NCBI RefSeq assembly: GCF_002858715.1
Contig: NZ_PJZH01000003.1
Span: 62,001-126,000 of the forward strand
Length of the DNA stretch: 64,000 nucleotides
Direction of reading: 5' to 3'
DNA from: Chimaeribacter coloradensis
GTDB lineage: Bacteria; Pseudomonadota; Gammaproteobacteria; Enterobacterales; Enterobacteriaceae
Shown: piece by piece, positions 17,077 to 27,845 of the stretch
Layout of the letters: the number at the start of each line of letters is the position of its first letter
Position numbering within the stretch: position 1 is the stretch's first letter
Notes under the pieces: generated by a model
What the model saw: the letters and a program-made list of their open reading frames with translations, nothing else
Told to the model about the DNA's origin: nothing
Database searches by the model: none
Translations under genes and position numbers: made by a program

Positions 17077-18051
17077 TTACAGGGCGGGGCCGCCGGGGAG
17101 CAGCAGCCACGCAAGATAAGCCATAAAGCCGCACAATAACAGCGCCCCCGCCAGGCGGCCGATGCGGTGCCGGCGCATCAGACATAAACCGGCCAGCACG
17201 CCGCTGACCGCCAGCATCACCCAGTAGTCGCGCTGGAACGCCGCCGGCGCAAAGTGGCCGGGCGCGATCAGGGCCGGGATGCCGAGCACTATACAGAGAT
17301 TAAAGATATTGGCGCCTATGATATTTCCTAAAGCAATATCATCCTCGCCTTTCAGTGCCCCGGCGATAAGCGTCGCCAATTCGGGCAGGCTGGTGCCCAC
17401 CGCAATCACCGTCAAACCAATCACCAGCTCGCTGACGCCGAAGTAGCGGGCAATCAGCGTTGCGTTATCCACAATCATCCCGGCGGAGAGCGGCATCATC
17501 ACAAATGCCAGCACCAGCCAGAGCACCGCCACGGTGCTGCTGCCGTCCTGCGGCAGTTCGGCAATCTGCTCCGCCGTCAGGGTGTCGGTGCCTTCACGCT
17601 GCGCCAGCCGGGCGAGCTTCAGCGACATCAGGCAGAAAAAGGCGGCCCCGAGCAGCAGGATCACGCCGTCGAGCCGGGTGAGCTGTAAATCTGACAGCAG
17701 AAACCCGCACATCACGGTAATCGCCAGCATCAGCGGCAGCTCCCGGCGCAGAATGTCGGACTGCACCCGCAGCGGGTGGATCAGCGCCGCCGCCCCCAGA
17801 ATCAGCAGGATGTTCACAATGGTAGAGCCGAGGGCGTTACCGATCGCCAGATCGCGCTGGCCGCCCACGGCCGCCGTGGCCGACACCACCAGCTCCGGCA
17901 GGGAGATGCCAATGCCCACCACCGTGATGCCGGTGACCAGCGGCGGCACCCCGATGGCCCGCGCCAGCACGGCTGCACCATACACCAGACGATCGGCCGC
18001 GTAACATAGGAGAAGTAAACCAACGATCAATAGTACGGTCGCAAGCAGCAT
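17077..18051 (-). CDS. yrbG: Calcium/sodium antiporter YrbG
   Basis: This 324-residue inner-membrane protein of the CaCA exchanger family has about ten hydrophobic segments and the two signature alpha repeats, seen as GIGISLPELVVS and AVGTSLPELATL. It is first in the yrbG-kdsD-kdsC-lpt series and is divergent from mlaF. Transport activity in enterics is weakly characterised, so the ion is inferred from the family. Confidence 0.93.
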   Translation of the reverse strand: MLLATVLLIVGLLLLCYAADRLVYGAAVLARAIGVPPLVTGITVVGIGISLPELVVSATAAVGGQRDLAIGNALGSTIVNILLILGAAALIHPLRVQSDILRRELPLMLAITVMCGFLLSDLQLTRLDGVILLLGAAFFCLMSLKLARLAQREGTDTLTAEQIAELPQDGSSTVAVLWLVLAFVMMPLSAGMIVDNATLIARYFGVSELVIGLTVIAVGTSLPELATLIAGALKGEDDIALGNIIGANIFNLCIVLGIPALIAPGHFAPAAFQRDYWVMLAVSGVLAGLCLMRRHRIGRLAGALLLCGFMAYLAWLLLPGGPAL

Positions 18052-18244
18052 GCGGAATCCTTTATTCGGTATAATCCCCTGTTCGTTGGTGAATCAGAAG
18101 GTCAAAACCTATTGTCCGAATCAATGATAAACTGACTACAGCCGGCCGCGAACCCGCACCGGCGATAACGCTAAGATTTATCCGCTAATTTTGACTGTGC
18201 AGGCCATAAAAGTAAAACCCAGGTCAAGTTTAGCGGGAACGGCA

Positions 18245-18259
18245 GTAAGGTTTTGTAAA
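18245..18259 (+). promoter_or_regulatory. Candidate CpxR box upstream of mlaF
   Basis: GTAAG-GTTTT-GTAAA matches the CpxR consensus GTAAA-N5-GTAAA in nine of ten fixed positions. It lies about 77 bases before the mlaF start in the 284-base yrbG/mlaF divergent region. A single motif match can occur by chance, so this is a suggestion only. Confidence 0.35.
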
Positions 18260-18335
18260 AATACGGCGCGCAGGCGCCTTTGCTTTAACATCAGGGGAGG
18301 TGTCACAGCGACACGCCCCACAAGGGATCGCAAGA

Positions 18336-19139
18336 ATGAACCAGAAGGCATCGAATCTGGTGGAGATCAAAGGCATCAGTTTTGTGCGCGGCGATCGCCC
18401 CATCTTCGAAAAAATCAATATGACGGTGCCGCGCGGCAAAGTCACCGCCATCATGGGCCCCTCCGGTATCGGTAAAACCACGCTGCTGCGCCTGATCGGC
18501 GGGCAGCTCGCGCCGGATGAGGGTGAGATCTGGTTTGATGGTGAAAACATCCCCACCCTTTCACGCCGCAAGCTGTACGCGACACGCAAGAAAATGAGCA
18601 TGTTGTTCCAGTCGGGGGCGCTGTTTACCGATCTTAATGTGTATGAGAATGTCGCGTTCCCGCTGCGTGAGCACAGCCAGCTCCCGCCGGAGCTGCTGCA
18701 CACCACGGTGATGATGAAACTGGAAGCGGTCGGGCTGCGCGGGGCGGCGAAACTGATGCCCTCCGAGCTTTCCGGCGGCATGGCCCGGCGCGCGGCCCTG
18801 GCGCGCGCCATCGCCCTTGACCCGATGCTGATCATGTTCGATGAGCCGTTTGTCGGCCAGGACCCGATCACCATGGGGGTGCTGGTGAAGCTGATTGATG
18901 AGCTGAACCATGCGCTGGGCGTCACCTGCATTGTGGTGTCGCATGATGTGCCGGAAGTGCTGAGCATTGCCGACTATGCCTATATTGTGGCGGAGCAGCA
19001 TGTGGTCGCCGAAGGGACCCCGGCCGAGCTGCAGGCCAATACCGACCCCCGTGTGCGCCAGTTCCTCGACGGCATCGCCGACGGGCCGGTGCCGTTCCGT
19101 TTCCCTGCCGGTGATTACAAAGCCGGTCTGCTAGGATAA
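18336..19139 (+). CDS. mlaF: Phospholipid ABC transporter ATP-binding protein MlaF
   Basis: This 267-residue ATPase of the Mla system maintains outer-membrane lipid asymmetry. The Walker A motif [11 protein letters not shown], the signature [10 protein letters not shown], the Walker B segment [13 protein letters not shown] and the C-terminal extension [15 protein letters not shown] that contacts MlaB are present. I chose ATG 18336 because E. coli MlaF aligns from MEQSVANLV and AAGGGA lies eight bases upstream; an earlier in-frame start at 18300 has no such support. It begins the mlaFEDCB operon. Confidence 0.97.
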   Translation: MNQKASNLVEIKGISFVRGDRPIFEKINMTVPRGKVTAIMGPSGIGKTTLLRLIGGQLAPDEGEIWFDGENIPTLSRRKLYATRKKMSMLFQSGALFTDLNVYENVAFPLREHSQLPPELLHTTVMMKLEAVGLRGAAKLMPSELSGGMARRAALARAIALDPMLIMFDEPFVGQDPITMGVLVKLIDELNHALGVTCIVVSHDVPEVLSIADYAYIVAEQHVVAEGTPAELQANTDPRVRQFLDGIADGPVPFRFPAGDYKAGLLG

Positions 19140-19155
19140 GGGAGTCCATACACTG

Positions 19156-19938
19156 ATGTTTATTCGTACACTGGCGTCATTAGGGCGTCATGGAATTTCG
19201 TTGTGCCTCGCCTTCGGCCGCGCCGGGCTGATGATGTTCGGCGCACTGGCCGGGGTGCCGCAGCCGCGCAAACATGGGCCGCTGCTGGTCAGGCAGCTCT
19301 ACAGCGTCGGCGTGATGTCGCTGTTGATCATCGCCGTCTCCGGCCTGTTTATCGGCATGGTGCTGGGGTTGCAGGGCTACCTGATCCTCACCACCTACAG
19401 CGCCGAGAGCAGCCTGGGGATGATGGTGGCCTTGTCGCTGCTGCGTGAGCTGGGGCCGGTGGTCACCGCGCTGCTGTTCGCCGGCCGCGCCGGTTCCGCC
19501 CTGACGGCGGAAATCGGGCTGATGAAGGCCACCGAGCAGCTCTCCAGCATGGAGATGATGGCCATCGACCCGCTGCGCCGGGTCGTCGCGCCGCGCTTCT
19601 GGGCAGGGCTTATCAGTATGCCGCTGCTGACGGCGATTTTCGTCGCGGTCGGCATCTGGGGCGGTTCACTGGTGGGCGTGGACTGGAAAGGCATCGACAG
19701 CGGCTTCTTCTGGTCTGCGATGCAGAACGCCGTGGACTGGCGGCAGGATCTGGTTAACTGCCTGATTAAAAGCGCGGTATTCGCCATTACCGTGACCTGG
19801 ATCGCACTGTTCAACGGTTATGATGCGGTGCCGACCTCACAAGGGATCAGCCGGGCAACGACCCGTACCGTGGTGCACTCGTCATTGGCGGTGCTGGGAT
19901 TAGATTTTGTGCTGACGGCACTGATGTTTGGGAACTGA
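19156..19938 (+). CDS. mlaE: Phospholipid ABC transporter permease MlaE
   Basis: This 260-residue permease forms a dimer in the inner membrane with MlaF, MlaB and the MlaD ring. It has the conserved family core [20 protein letters not shown] and ends in the hydrophobic [13 protein letters not shown]. Several membrane segments are evident. It is followed two bases later by mlaD. Confidence 0.97.
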   Translation: MFIRTLASLGRHGISLCLAFGRAGLMMFGALAGVPQPRKHGPLLVRQLYSVGVMSLLIIAVSGLFIGMVLGLQGYLILTTYSAESSLGMMVALSLLRELGPVVTALLFAGRAGSALTAEIGLMKATEQLSSMEMMAIDPLRRVVAPRFWAGLISMPLLTAIFVAVGIWGGSLVGVDWKGIDSGFFWSAMQNAVDWRQDLVNCLIKSAVFAITVTWIALFNGYDAVPTSQGISRATTRTVVHSSLAVLGLDFVLTALMFGN

Positions 19939-19940
19939 GA

Positions 19941-20477
19941 ATGCAAACGAAAAAGAGTGAAATCTGGGTTGGGGTATTCATGCTGATTGCGCTGGGCGCC
20001 ATCTTATTCCTCTGCCTGAAAGTGGCCAATATTACGTCGATGCGCACCACGCCGACCTACCGCATCTACGCGACCTTCGACAACATCGGCGGGCTGAAGG
20101 CCAGCTCACCGGTGAAAATCGGCGGCGTGGTGATTGGCCGGGTAGCGGACATCACCCTCGACAAGGGCTACTCGCCGCGCGTGGCGATGGACATCGACGA
20201 AACCTATAACCAGATCCCGGACACCAGCTCGCTGGCGATCCGCACCTCCGGCCTGCTGGGGGAGCAGTATCTGGCGCTCAACGTCGGGTTTGAGGACCCG
20301 GACATGGGCACCGCCATCCTGAAAGAGGGCGGCACGATTCAGGACACGAAGTCCGCCATGGTGCTGGAAGATCTGATCGGCCAGTTCCTGTACAAAAGCG
20401 GCGGCAATGATGACGCCGCCAAACCGGGTGCGGAGGCGGCGGCTCCGGCTGCGGCCCCGGCTGTACCCAGCAATTAA
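19941..20477 (+). CDS. mlaD: Phospholipid transporter MCE-domain protein MlaD
   Basis: This 178-residue protein has one N-terminal membrane helix (about residues 8-28) and a single MCE domain that forms a hexameric ring in the periplasm with a lipid channel (FDNIGGLKASSPVKIGGVVIG). The C-terminal tail is alanine- and proline-rich (AAAPAAAPAVPSN). It hands phospholipid between MlaC and MlaFE. Confidence 0.97.
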   Translation: MQTKKSEIWVGVFMLIALGAILFLCLKVANITSMRTTPTYRIYATFDNIGGLKASSPVKIGGVVIGRVADITLDKGYSPRVAMDIDETYNQIPDTSSLAIRTSGLLGEQYLALNVGFEDPDMGTAILKEGGTIQDTKSAMVLEDLIGQFLYKSGGNDDAAKPGAEAAAPAAAPAVPSN

Positions 20478-20489
20478 GAGGAAATCTGC

Positions 20490-21119
20490 ATGTTTAAACG
20501 TTTATTGATGGTGGCGTTACTGGTGGTGGCCCCGCTGGCAAACGCGGTAGATCAGACCAACCCGTACCGGGTCATGGATGAGGCGGCGCAGAAAACCTTT
20601 ACCCGCCTGAAAAACGAGCAGCCGAAAATCAAGCAGGACCCGAACTACCTGCGTGAGGTGGTGCGCGAGGAGCTGCTGCCTTACGTCCAGGTGAAATATG
20701 CCGGTGCGCTGGTGCTGGGCCGTTACTACAAAGAGGCGACCCCGGCGCAGCGTGACGCCTACTTCAAGGCGTTTGAGGATTATCTGGCGCAGGCCTACGG
20801 CCAGGCGCTGGCGCTCTACCACGGCCAGACGTACCAGATCGCCCCTGACCAGCCGCTGGGCGATGCGAACATCATTGCCATCCGCGTGACCATCATCGAC
20901 AACGGCGGCCGCCCGCCGGTGCGCCTCGACTTCCAGTGGCGCAAAAACAGCAAAACCGGCAACTGGCAGGCGTATGACATGATCGCCGAAGGGGTGAGCA
21001 TGATCACCACCAAGCAGAACGAGTGGGCTGACATCCTGCGCCAGCAGGGCGTTGACGGCCTGACCGCCCGCCTGAAAAGCGCGGCTGCCCAGCCAATCAC
21101 CCTCGACCAGCAGAAATGA
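20490..21119 (+). CDS. mlaC: Phospholipid-binding periplasmic protein MlaC
   Basis: This 209-residue secreted protein has a signal peptide ([19 protein letters not shown]) and the MlaC fold that ferries phospholipid between the outer-membrane MlaA-OmpF complex and MlaFEDB. The family segment [20 protein letters not shown] is present. Its stop overlaps the mlaB start. Confidence 0.97.
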   Translation: MFKRLLMVALLVVAPLANAVDQTNPYRVMDEAAQKTFTRLKNEQPKIKQDPNYLREVVREELLPYVQVKYAGALVLGRYYKEATPAQRDAYFKAFEDYLAQAYGQALALYHGQTYQIAPDQPLGDANIIAIRVTIIDNGGRPPVRLDFQWRKNSKTGNWQAYDMIAEGVSMITTKQNEWADILRQQGVDGLTARLKSAAAQPITLDQQK

Positions 21120-21427
21120 TGAGCGACACCTCGCCGTTACAGTGGGAATCCCTGCCGCAGACGCTGGTACTGAAAGGCGATCTTGACCGCGAAACGCTGC
21201 TGCCGTTATGGCAGCAGCGCCACACCCTGCTGGCGGGCAAGCGGGTGCTTGACCTGTCTCAGCTGGAGCGCGTGGACTCGCCCGGCCTGGCGCTGCTGGT
21301 GCATCTGCGTGAAGAAGCGGAAAAACGCGGTGCCCCGCTGGCGCTGACCGGCATCACCGACCGGCTGGAAACCTTGATTACGCTTTACAATCTCGACGGG
21401 ATAATTCCTGTCAAGGCGGCAACTTAG
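21116..21427 (+). CDS. mlaB: STAS-domain subunit MlaB
   Basis: This STAS-domain protein of 102-103 residues binds MlaF and is needed for transporter assembly and activity. The motif [15 protein letters not shown] corresponds to the E. coli segment with the key threonine, here serine. Two overlapping starts exist, ATG 21116 and ATG 21119; neither has a strong ribosome-binding site, and translation is probably coupled to mlaC by ATGA. A terminator follows. Confidence 0.93.
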   Translation: MMSDTSPLQWESLPQTLVLKGDLDRETLLPLWQQRHTLLAGKRVLDLSQLERVDSPGLALLVHLREEAEKRGAPLALTGITDRLETLITLYNLDGIIPVKAAT

Positions 21428-21463
21428 CCGCGGTTTTTCGCCTGTTTACAGCACAATAGCCCC

Positions 21464-21500
21464 AAAGCCCCTGTAAGAAAGCCTTTGCAGGGGCTTTTTC
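21464..21500 (+). terminator. Rho-independent terminator of the mla operon
   Basis: AAAGCCCCTG pairs perfectly with CAGGGGCTTT around a 14-base loop, followed by a T-rich run. It lies 36 bases after mlaB and before ibaG. Confidence 0.88.
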
Positions 21501-21574
21501 TTTGTTTAAGAGTGCGCCGGATTCAACTAAGATGGTCGGCTGATATGATCCCCTTTTAGACAGAATCGACTCCT

Positions 21575-21829
21575 ATGGATACTCAAGAAATCAAAGATGT
21601 TCTGATGCAGGCGCTGGCACTGCAGGAAGCCCATGTGACCGGTGACGGCAGCCACTTCCAGGTGATCGTGGTTGGCGCGCAGTTCGACGGCATGAGCCGT
21701 GTGAAAAAGCAGCAGGCTGTCTACGCCCCGCTGATGGAATACATCGCCGACAACCGCATCCATGCCCTGTCGATCAAAGCCTTTACGCCCGAAGAGTGGA
21801 AGCGCGACCGCCTGCTGAACGGCTTCTGA
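21575..21829 (+). CDS. ibaG: BolA family protein IbaG
   Basis: This 84-residue BolA-like protein is known in E. coli as acid-inducible IbaG (YrbA). It can form [2Fe-2S] complexes with monothiol glutaredoxin Grx4. The BolA-fold histidine ligand is in [11 protein letters not shown] and the C-terminus is [13 protein letters not shown]. It sits between the mla operon and murA as in other enterics. Confidence 0.95.
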   Translation: MDTQEIKDVLMQALALQEAHVTGDGSHFQVIVVGAQFDGMSRVKKQQAVYAPLMEYIADNRIHALSIKAFTPEEWKRDRLLNGF

Positions 21830-21871
21830 CGCCGGGCACCCGCTCCGCCCTTTGCGACCTTATAAAGTTAA

Positions 21872-23155
<1,284 letters not shown>

Positions 23156-23166
23156 GCCAGACGGCA

Positions 23167-23207
23167 ATAAAAAAGCCGGCACAGGGAGACCTGGCCGGCT
23201 TTTTTTA
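23167..23207. terminator. Bidirectional terminator between murA and degS
   Basis: An interrupted stem (AAAAGCCGG, CAGG paired with CCTG, CCGGCTTTT) is flanked by A residues on the left and seven T residues on the right. It can stop transcription of murA on the plus strand and degS on the minus strand. Confidence 0.85.
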
Positions 23208-23231
23208 TGGTGCTGCGTAACCGCGCGCCGC

Positions 23232-24299
23232 CTACTGGGACGGGTACTCCTGAATCGTCACCTGCAACGTCTGCTTGTTGCCGTTGCGCATGATCTCCAC
23301 CGGGATCACCGAGCCGGGGCGGATTTCCGCAACCTGGTCCATCGTCTCAATCGCGGAGATAGCGGGCTTATGGTTGAGGCTCACAATCACATCATTGACC
23401 TGCATCCCCGCTTTGGCGGCCGGGTCGTCCGGCGTCACCTCATTCACCACAATGCCCTGAAGGCGGTCCAGGCCGGTATTCGGCGTGTGCATCGGGCTGA
23501 TTTCGCGGCCGCCGATGCCGATAAAGCCGCGGATCACGCGGCCGTCACGGATCAGCTTCTCCATAACTTTGGTGGCCAGCGCGGTCGGGATGGCAAACCC
23601 GATCCCCTCCGGCGTTTCGCCGTCGTTGCTTTTGTCAAAGGAGAGGGTGTTGATGCCCACCAGTTCGCCCAGCGTATTCACCAGCGCGCCGCCGGAGTTA
23701 CCGCGGTTGATGGAGGCGTCGGTCTGCAGGAAATTCTGCCGCCCGGACGGGCTGAGGCCGATGCGCCCGGTGGCGCTGATGATCCCCTGGGTGATGGTCT
23801 GCCCCAGGTTATAGGGGTTGCCGATCGCCATCACCACATCCCCCACGCGCGGGACGCGGTGGGTATTGATCGGGATTGCCGGCAGGGCGGCGGCATCAAT
23901 TTTCAGCACCGCCAGATCGGTCAGGCTGTCGGAGCCGACCAGCAGCGCCTCAAAGACCCGCCCATCCTGCAACGCCACGATGATCTGCTCGGCGTCATTG
24001 ATCACATGCTTGTTGGTCAGGATGTAGCCCTTGTCATTCATGATCACGCCGGAGCCGAGGGTGCGGATCTCCAGTGAATTGCGCGAGGCGTTGCCCATGC
24101 TGCGGTTATAGACGTTAACCACCGCCGGGGCGGCGTGGCGTACCCCTTTGTTATAGCTGAGAGGTTGCTCATCATCGCTGGTAAATTGCGCCGGAAACAG
24201 GGATTCCGCCATGGGCAGGCGCAAGGCCGGCAGGGAAAACAGCAAAATGCCGGCAACAATAAGGCCCAGGAGAATAGAACGCAGTAACTTAGCAAGCAT
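23232..24299 (-). CDS. degS: Site-1 protease DegS of the sigma-E pathway
   Basis: This 355-residue serine protease is anchored by an N-terminal helix (about residues 5-25) and has one PDZ domain. Binding of outer-membrane porin C-termini to the PDZ domain activates cleavage of RseA and release of sigma E. The catalytic serine is in NRGNSGGALVN and the histidine in ILTNKHVIND. It is downstream of degQ with an 89-base gap that contains a hairpin. Confidence 0.97.
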   Translation of the reverse strand: MLAKLLRSILLGLIVAGILLFSLPALRLPMAESLFPAQFTSDDEQPLSYNKGVRHAAPAVVNVYNRSMGNASRNSLEIRTLGSGVIMNDKGYILTNKHVINDAEQIIVALQDGRVFEALLVGSDSLTDLAVLKIDAAALPAIPINTHRVPRVGDVVMAIGNPYNLGQTITQGIISATGRIGLSPSGRQNFLQTDASINRGNSGGALVNTLGELVGINTLSFDKSNDGETPEGIGFAIPTALATKVMEKLIRDGRVIRGFIGIGGREISPMHTPNTGLDRLQGIVVNEVTPDDPAAKAGMQVNDVIVSLNHKPAISAIETMDQVAEIRPGSVIPVEIMRNGNKQTLQVTIQEYPSQ

Positions 24300-24350
24300 C
24301 GGCTCAGGTCATCAGGGGAGGTGAATGGGGGCGAGGATAGCACGAAGTGT

Positions 24351-24375
24351 TGGGCACGGCAGCGCGCCGTGCCCA
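24351..24375. other. Perfect hairpin between degQ and degS
   Basis: TGGGCACGGC and GCCGTGCCCA form a ten-base-pair stem with a five-base loop in the degQ-degS gap. No T-tract follows in the minus direction, so it may act as a partial terminator or mRNA stabiliser rather than a full stop. Confidence 0.55.
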
Positions 24376-24388
24376 CTTTTCACGGAAA

Positions 24389-25753
24389 TCAGCGCAACAA
24401 CAAATAGATATTGTCGTTGCCGCGTACCACGTTCAGCGCCACCAGTTGCGGTTTCGCCTCCAGCACGGCGCGCAGCTCCGCCAGGGTGCGGGTGCGCTCA
24501 CGGTTAACGCCGATGATCACATCGCCCTTTTGCAGGCCGATGGCCGCCGCCGGGGTGGAAGGGGCGACGCTGACCAGCACCACACCTTTGTCACCGGCGG
24601 TGGTGGCACCGTCCGTCAGCCCGGCGCCCTGCAGCGCCGGGGAGAGCGCCGCCGCAGAGGCCGCCTCGGTGCTGGTTTGCAGCGTCACGCTCACCTCCAG
24701 CGGCTTACCGGCGCGCAGCAAACCGATCCGGACGGTTTTGCCCGGCCCGGTGGTGCCCACTTTGGCGCGCAGCTCCGCGAAGCTCTCGATCGTCCGGCCA
24801 TTCAGGGAGACCAGCACATCGCCCGCCTTGATCCCGGCTTTGGCGGCGGCCGACCCCGGCAGCACCTCATTGACGAACGCGCCGCGCTGCGCATCGAGCT
24901 TAAAGGCTTTTGCCATGTCCGCATTCATCTCACTGCCTTTGATGCCGATCATGCCGCGCTTCACTTCCCCGAACTCAATCAGCTGCTTGCTGAGGTTCTG
25001 CGCCATGTTGCTGGGGATGGCAAAACCGATGCCGATATTGCCGCCGCCGGGAGCCAGGATCGCCGTGTTGATGCCGATCAGCTCGCCGTTCAGGTTAATC
25101 AGCGCGCCGCCGGAGTTGCCGCGGTTGATGGAGGCGTCAGTCTGGATGAAGTTCTCCAGCCCCTCCAGGTTCAGCCCGCTGCGCCCCAGCGCCGAGATGA
25201 TGCCGGAGGTCGCCGTCTGGCCGAGGCCGAACGGGTTGCCGACCGCAATCGCAAAATCCCCGACCCGCAGCTGGTCGGAATCCGCCATCTGGATCGCCGT
25301 CAGGTTTTTCGGATTGTCGAGTTGCAGCAGGGCGATGTCAGTCTGATCATCTTTGCCGAGCAGTTTGGCCGCATATTCGCGCCCGTCATTGAGCTGAACC
25401 TGAATTTTTTCCGCATTGTTGACCACATGGTTGTTGGTCAGCACATAGCCTTTGGCCGCATCGATAATGACGCCGGACCCCAGCCCTTCAAAAGGCGTGA
25501 TGCTCTCATTGTCGGAGGGGGCGTTCGGGCCAAAGAAATATTTGTACTCTTCCGGCAGGCGCTGATGCTCAACCTGCGTGCCGGACACATGCACACTGAC
25601 CACGGCCGGCAGGGCCTTTGCCAGCATCGGTGCCAGGCTCGGCAGCGGCTGCCCGGCCACGGCAACCGGCAGCGCGGCCGCCCCCGTCTGCGGCGCAAAC
25701 AGGGCCAGGCCAAGGGCGAGGCTCAGGGCACTGGATAGTAATTTCATCTTCAT
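24389..25753 (-). CDS. degQ: Periplasmic serine endoprotease DegQ
   Basis: This 454-residue protease/chaperone has a signal peptide (KLLSSALSLALGLALFAPQTGAAA, listed by position 3-26), a trypsin-like domain with the catalytic serine in NRGNSGGALINLNGE and histidine in VLTNNHVVNNA, and two PDZ domains. I chose ATG 25753 (MKMKLLSS) because GGGAGA lies eight bases upstream and the length fits E. coli DegQ (455); an upstream start at 25771 is in frame but unlikely. A 17-bp direct repeat lies in its promoter region. Confidence 0.96.
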   Translation of the reverse strand: MKMKLLSSALSLALGLALFAPQTGAAALPVAVAGQPLPSLAPMLAKALPAVVSVHVSGTQVEHQRLPEEYKYFFGPNAPSDNESITPFEGLGSGVIIDAAKGYVLTNNHVVNNAEKIQVQLNDGREYAAKLLGKDDQTDIALLQLDNPKNLTAIQMADSDQLRVGDFAIAVGNPFGLGQTATSGIISALGRSGLNLEGLENFIQTDASINRGNSGGALINLNGELIGINTAILAPGGGNIGIGFAIPSNMAQNLSKQLIEFGEVKRGMIGIKGSEMNADMAKAFKLDAQRGAFVNEVLPGSAAAKAGIKAGDVLVSLNGRTIESFAELRAKVGTTGPGKTVRIGLLRAGKPLEVSVTLQTSTEAASAAALSPALQGAGLTDGATTAGDKGVVLVSVAPSTPAAAIGLQKGDVIIGVNRERTRTLAELRAVLEAKPQLVALNVVRGNDNIYLLLR

Positions 25754-25832
25754 CGGTGGGCTCTCCCGCAACCTGCGGCAAAAAAACGATAAGAAACAAT
25801 CGGTATTTTCCGCGCCGCGAAGACGGCGCTGG

Positions 25833-25878
25833 TTAAAACACAGTGCCTGTTAAAACACAGTGCCTGTTAAAACACAAT
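25833..25878. repeat. 17-bp direct tandem repeat upstream of degQ, 2.7 copies
   Basis: The unit TTAAAACACAGTGCCTG occurs at 25833-25849 and 25850-25866 with no mismatch, and a third partial copy TTAAAACACAAT follows at 25867-25878. It lies 80-125 bases before the degQ start. Head-to-tail 17-bp units could be repeated protein-binding sites or a recent slippage duplication. Confidence 0.9.
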
Positions 25879-26026
25879 CTGGGGTCACACACACCCTCAT
25901 TTGTTAACACAGGCTGTCATTTAACAATAAGGGACTGATTTTCGGTTGTCATGTCTGATGTGTGAAATTGCAGGGCCGGTCGGCAGGGGGAGAACCGGCA
26001 GCAGGGCGCTGCCGGCGTACAGGGCA

Positions 26027-26428
26027 TCAGGTGCGGCGCGTGCGCTCACCGCGCAGCAGGCCGGAGGCGCTGTCAGAGTAGTCGCGCGGCATCTCTACCG
26101 GTGCCTGGTCGTTGTCCGCTTCGGCTTCCGTCAGGCGGTAGCGGAACGGGTTGTCCTGCGTCGGCATGTCCGGCAGCAGGTTGTTGGAGCTTTTTGCCAT
26201 GTGCTGATAGAGCTGGCGGTAGTCGGTGGCCATGTTGTCCAGCAGCTCCGCGCTGCGGGCGAAGTGGCTGACCAGCTCCTGGCGGTACTCTTCCAGCTCG
26301 GTTTTGCTTTTTTCCAGTTCGTTTTGCAGTACCTGCTGCTGCCGCAATTTACGGTTGCCGAAACGCATCGCCAGCGCGCCGATAATCAGGCCGGCGACCA
26401 AACCAATAAGTGCATACTCCCAGGTCAT
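26027..26428 (-). CDS. zapG: Z-ring associated inner-membrane protein ZapG (YhcB)
   Basis: This 133-residue protein has one N-terminal membrane helix (residues 2-20, TWEYALIGLVAGLIIGALA) and a coiled coil (about 25-80). E. coli YhcB/ZapG takes part in cell division and envelope growth control. The start at ATG 26428 matches E. coli MTWEYALIGL and has AGGAG upstream; the longer frame to 26485 runs through a 13-bp repeat and is not supported. It is divergent from zapE. Confidence 0.95.
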   Translation of the reverse strand: MTWEYALIGLVAGLIIGALAMRFGNRKLRQQQVLQNELEKSKTELEEYRQELVSHFARSAELLDNMATDYRQLYQHMAKSSNNLLPDMPTQDNPFRYRLTEAEADNDQAPVEMPRDYSDSASGLLRGERTRRT

Positions 26429-26463
26429 AATGACTCCTATGTTACTCTCGTTGTCCAGTAGGG

Positions 26464-26489
26464 CTTTTTCACTTAACTTTTTCACTTAA
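26464..26489. repeat. 13-bp tandem duplication in the zapG/zapE intergenic region
   Basis: CTTTTTCACTTAA occurs twice in direct succession (26464-26476 and 26477-26489). It lies 36-61 bases upstream of the zapG start, in the likely promoter area of one or both divergent genes. Confidence 0.85.
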
Positions 26490-26665
26490 TAATACTCACT
26501 ATAACCGTTAACCTTGTGTCAGTGGAATCCTGACGGGTCTGAACCTGAGGGAAGACGGATTTTTTCATGACCGGCACGGCAGGCAATTGCAGCGAAGTCG
26601 GGGGGAACAGGCCCCGAAGCGCGGCGAAACACCGATAACTTTTTTCTCACGGAACGTCGAAAAAC

Positions 26666-27781
26666 ATGCAATCCATTACGCCCCTTGCACGCTATCACCA
26701 GGCGCTGGACGCCGGGGATTATCAACCGGATGACGTGCAGCGTCAGGCCGTCACGCAACTTGATGCCATCTACCATGCGCTGATTGCGCAAAAACCTGAG
26801 GCACCGCGCGCACCGGGCGGGCTGTTTGCCCGCCTGATGGGGAAAAAGCCGGCACCGCAGCAGCCGGTGCAGGGGCTCTACATGTGGGGCGGCGTCGGGC
26901 GCGGCAAGACCTGGCTGATGGACATGTTCTTCCACAGCCTGCCGGGTGACCGTAAAATGCGGCTGCATTTCCACCGCTTTATGCTGCGGGTGCATGAGCA
27001 GCTCACGCAGCTGCAGGGGCAGGAGAACCCGCTGGAGACGGTGGCAGACCGCTTCAAAGCAGAGACGGACGTGCTCTGTTTCGATGAGTTTTTTGTGTCG
27101 GACATTACGGACGCCATGCTGCTGGCCACGCTGTTGCAGGCGCTGTTCGCCCGCGGCATCACGCTGATTGCCACCTCCAACATCCCGCCTGACCAGCTCT
27201 ACCGCAACGGCCTGCAGCGCCAGCGCTTCCTGCCGGCCATCGATCTCATCAACGCCCACTGCACGGTGATGAACGTCGACGCCGGCATCGACTACCGCCT
27301 GCGCACCCTGACCCAGGCCAACCTCTGGCTCGCCCCGCCCGACAGCGCGGTGGATGACCAGCTCAGCACCATATTTGCCCGTCTGGCCGGTAAGCCGGGT
27401 GAGCGCGGCAAGGTGCTGGAGATCAACCACCGGCCGCTGCCGGTACTGGCCGAGGCGGAAGGGGTGGTGGCGATCGACTTCCATACCCTGTGCGAAGAGG
27501 CGCGCAGCCAGCACGACTACATCGCGCTCTCCACGCTCTACCACACGGTGCTGGTGCATAATGTCAGGGTGATGGATGCCGCCAACGAAAACGCCGCCCG
27601 CCGCTTCCTGGCGCTGGTGGATGAGTTCTATGAGCGCCATGTGAAACTGGTGATCTCGGCGGAGGCGGGGATGTATGAGATCTACCGCGGCGAGCGCCTG
27701 AAATTCGAGTACCAGCGCTGCCTGTCACGCCTGCAGGAGATGCAGAGCGAGGAGTACCTGCGGCTGCCGCATCTGCCCTGA
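26666..27781 (+). CDS. zapE: Cell division ATPase ZapE
   Basis: This 371-residue AFG1-like P-loop ATPase appears at the division site late in constriction in E. coli. The Walker A motif is MWGGVGRGKTWLMD and the Walker B region is VLCFDEFFVSDITD. Length and motifs are normal for enterics (E. coli 375). It is divergent from zapG, with about 237 bases between the two starts. Confidence 0.97.
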   Translation: MQSITPLARYHQALDAGDYQPDDVQRQAVTQLDAIYHALIAQKPEAPRAPGGLFARLMGKKPAPQQPVQGLYMWGGVGRGKTWLMDMFFHSLPGDRKMRLHFHRFMLRVHEQLTQLQGQENPLETVADRFKAETDVLCFDEFFVSDITDAMLLATLLQALFARGITLIATSNIPPDQLYRNGLQRQRFLPAIDLINAHCTVMNVDAGIDYRLRTLTQANLWLAPPDSAVDDQLSTIFARLAGKPGERGKVLEINHRPLPVLAEAEGVVAIDFHTLCEEARSQHDYIALSTLYHTVLVHNVRVMDAANENAARRFLALVDEFYERHVKLVISAEAGMYEIYRGERLKFEYQRCLSRLQEMQSEEYLRLPHLP

Positions 27782-27845
27782 TGGGCGCTGTTTCTCTGCC
27801 CGCCGGGCATAGGGCAGAATTTATGCATTTACGCCAAAAAAGCAG

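Noticed and set aside
15481-17139. A 552-codon plus-strand frame opposite kdsC and kdsD
   Set aside because: It is antisense to two well-conserved enzymes and rich in H, Q and R without domain likeness.
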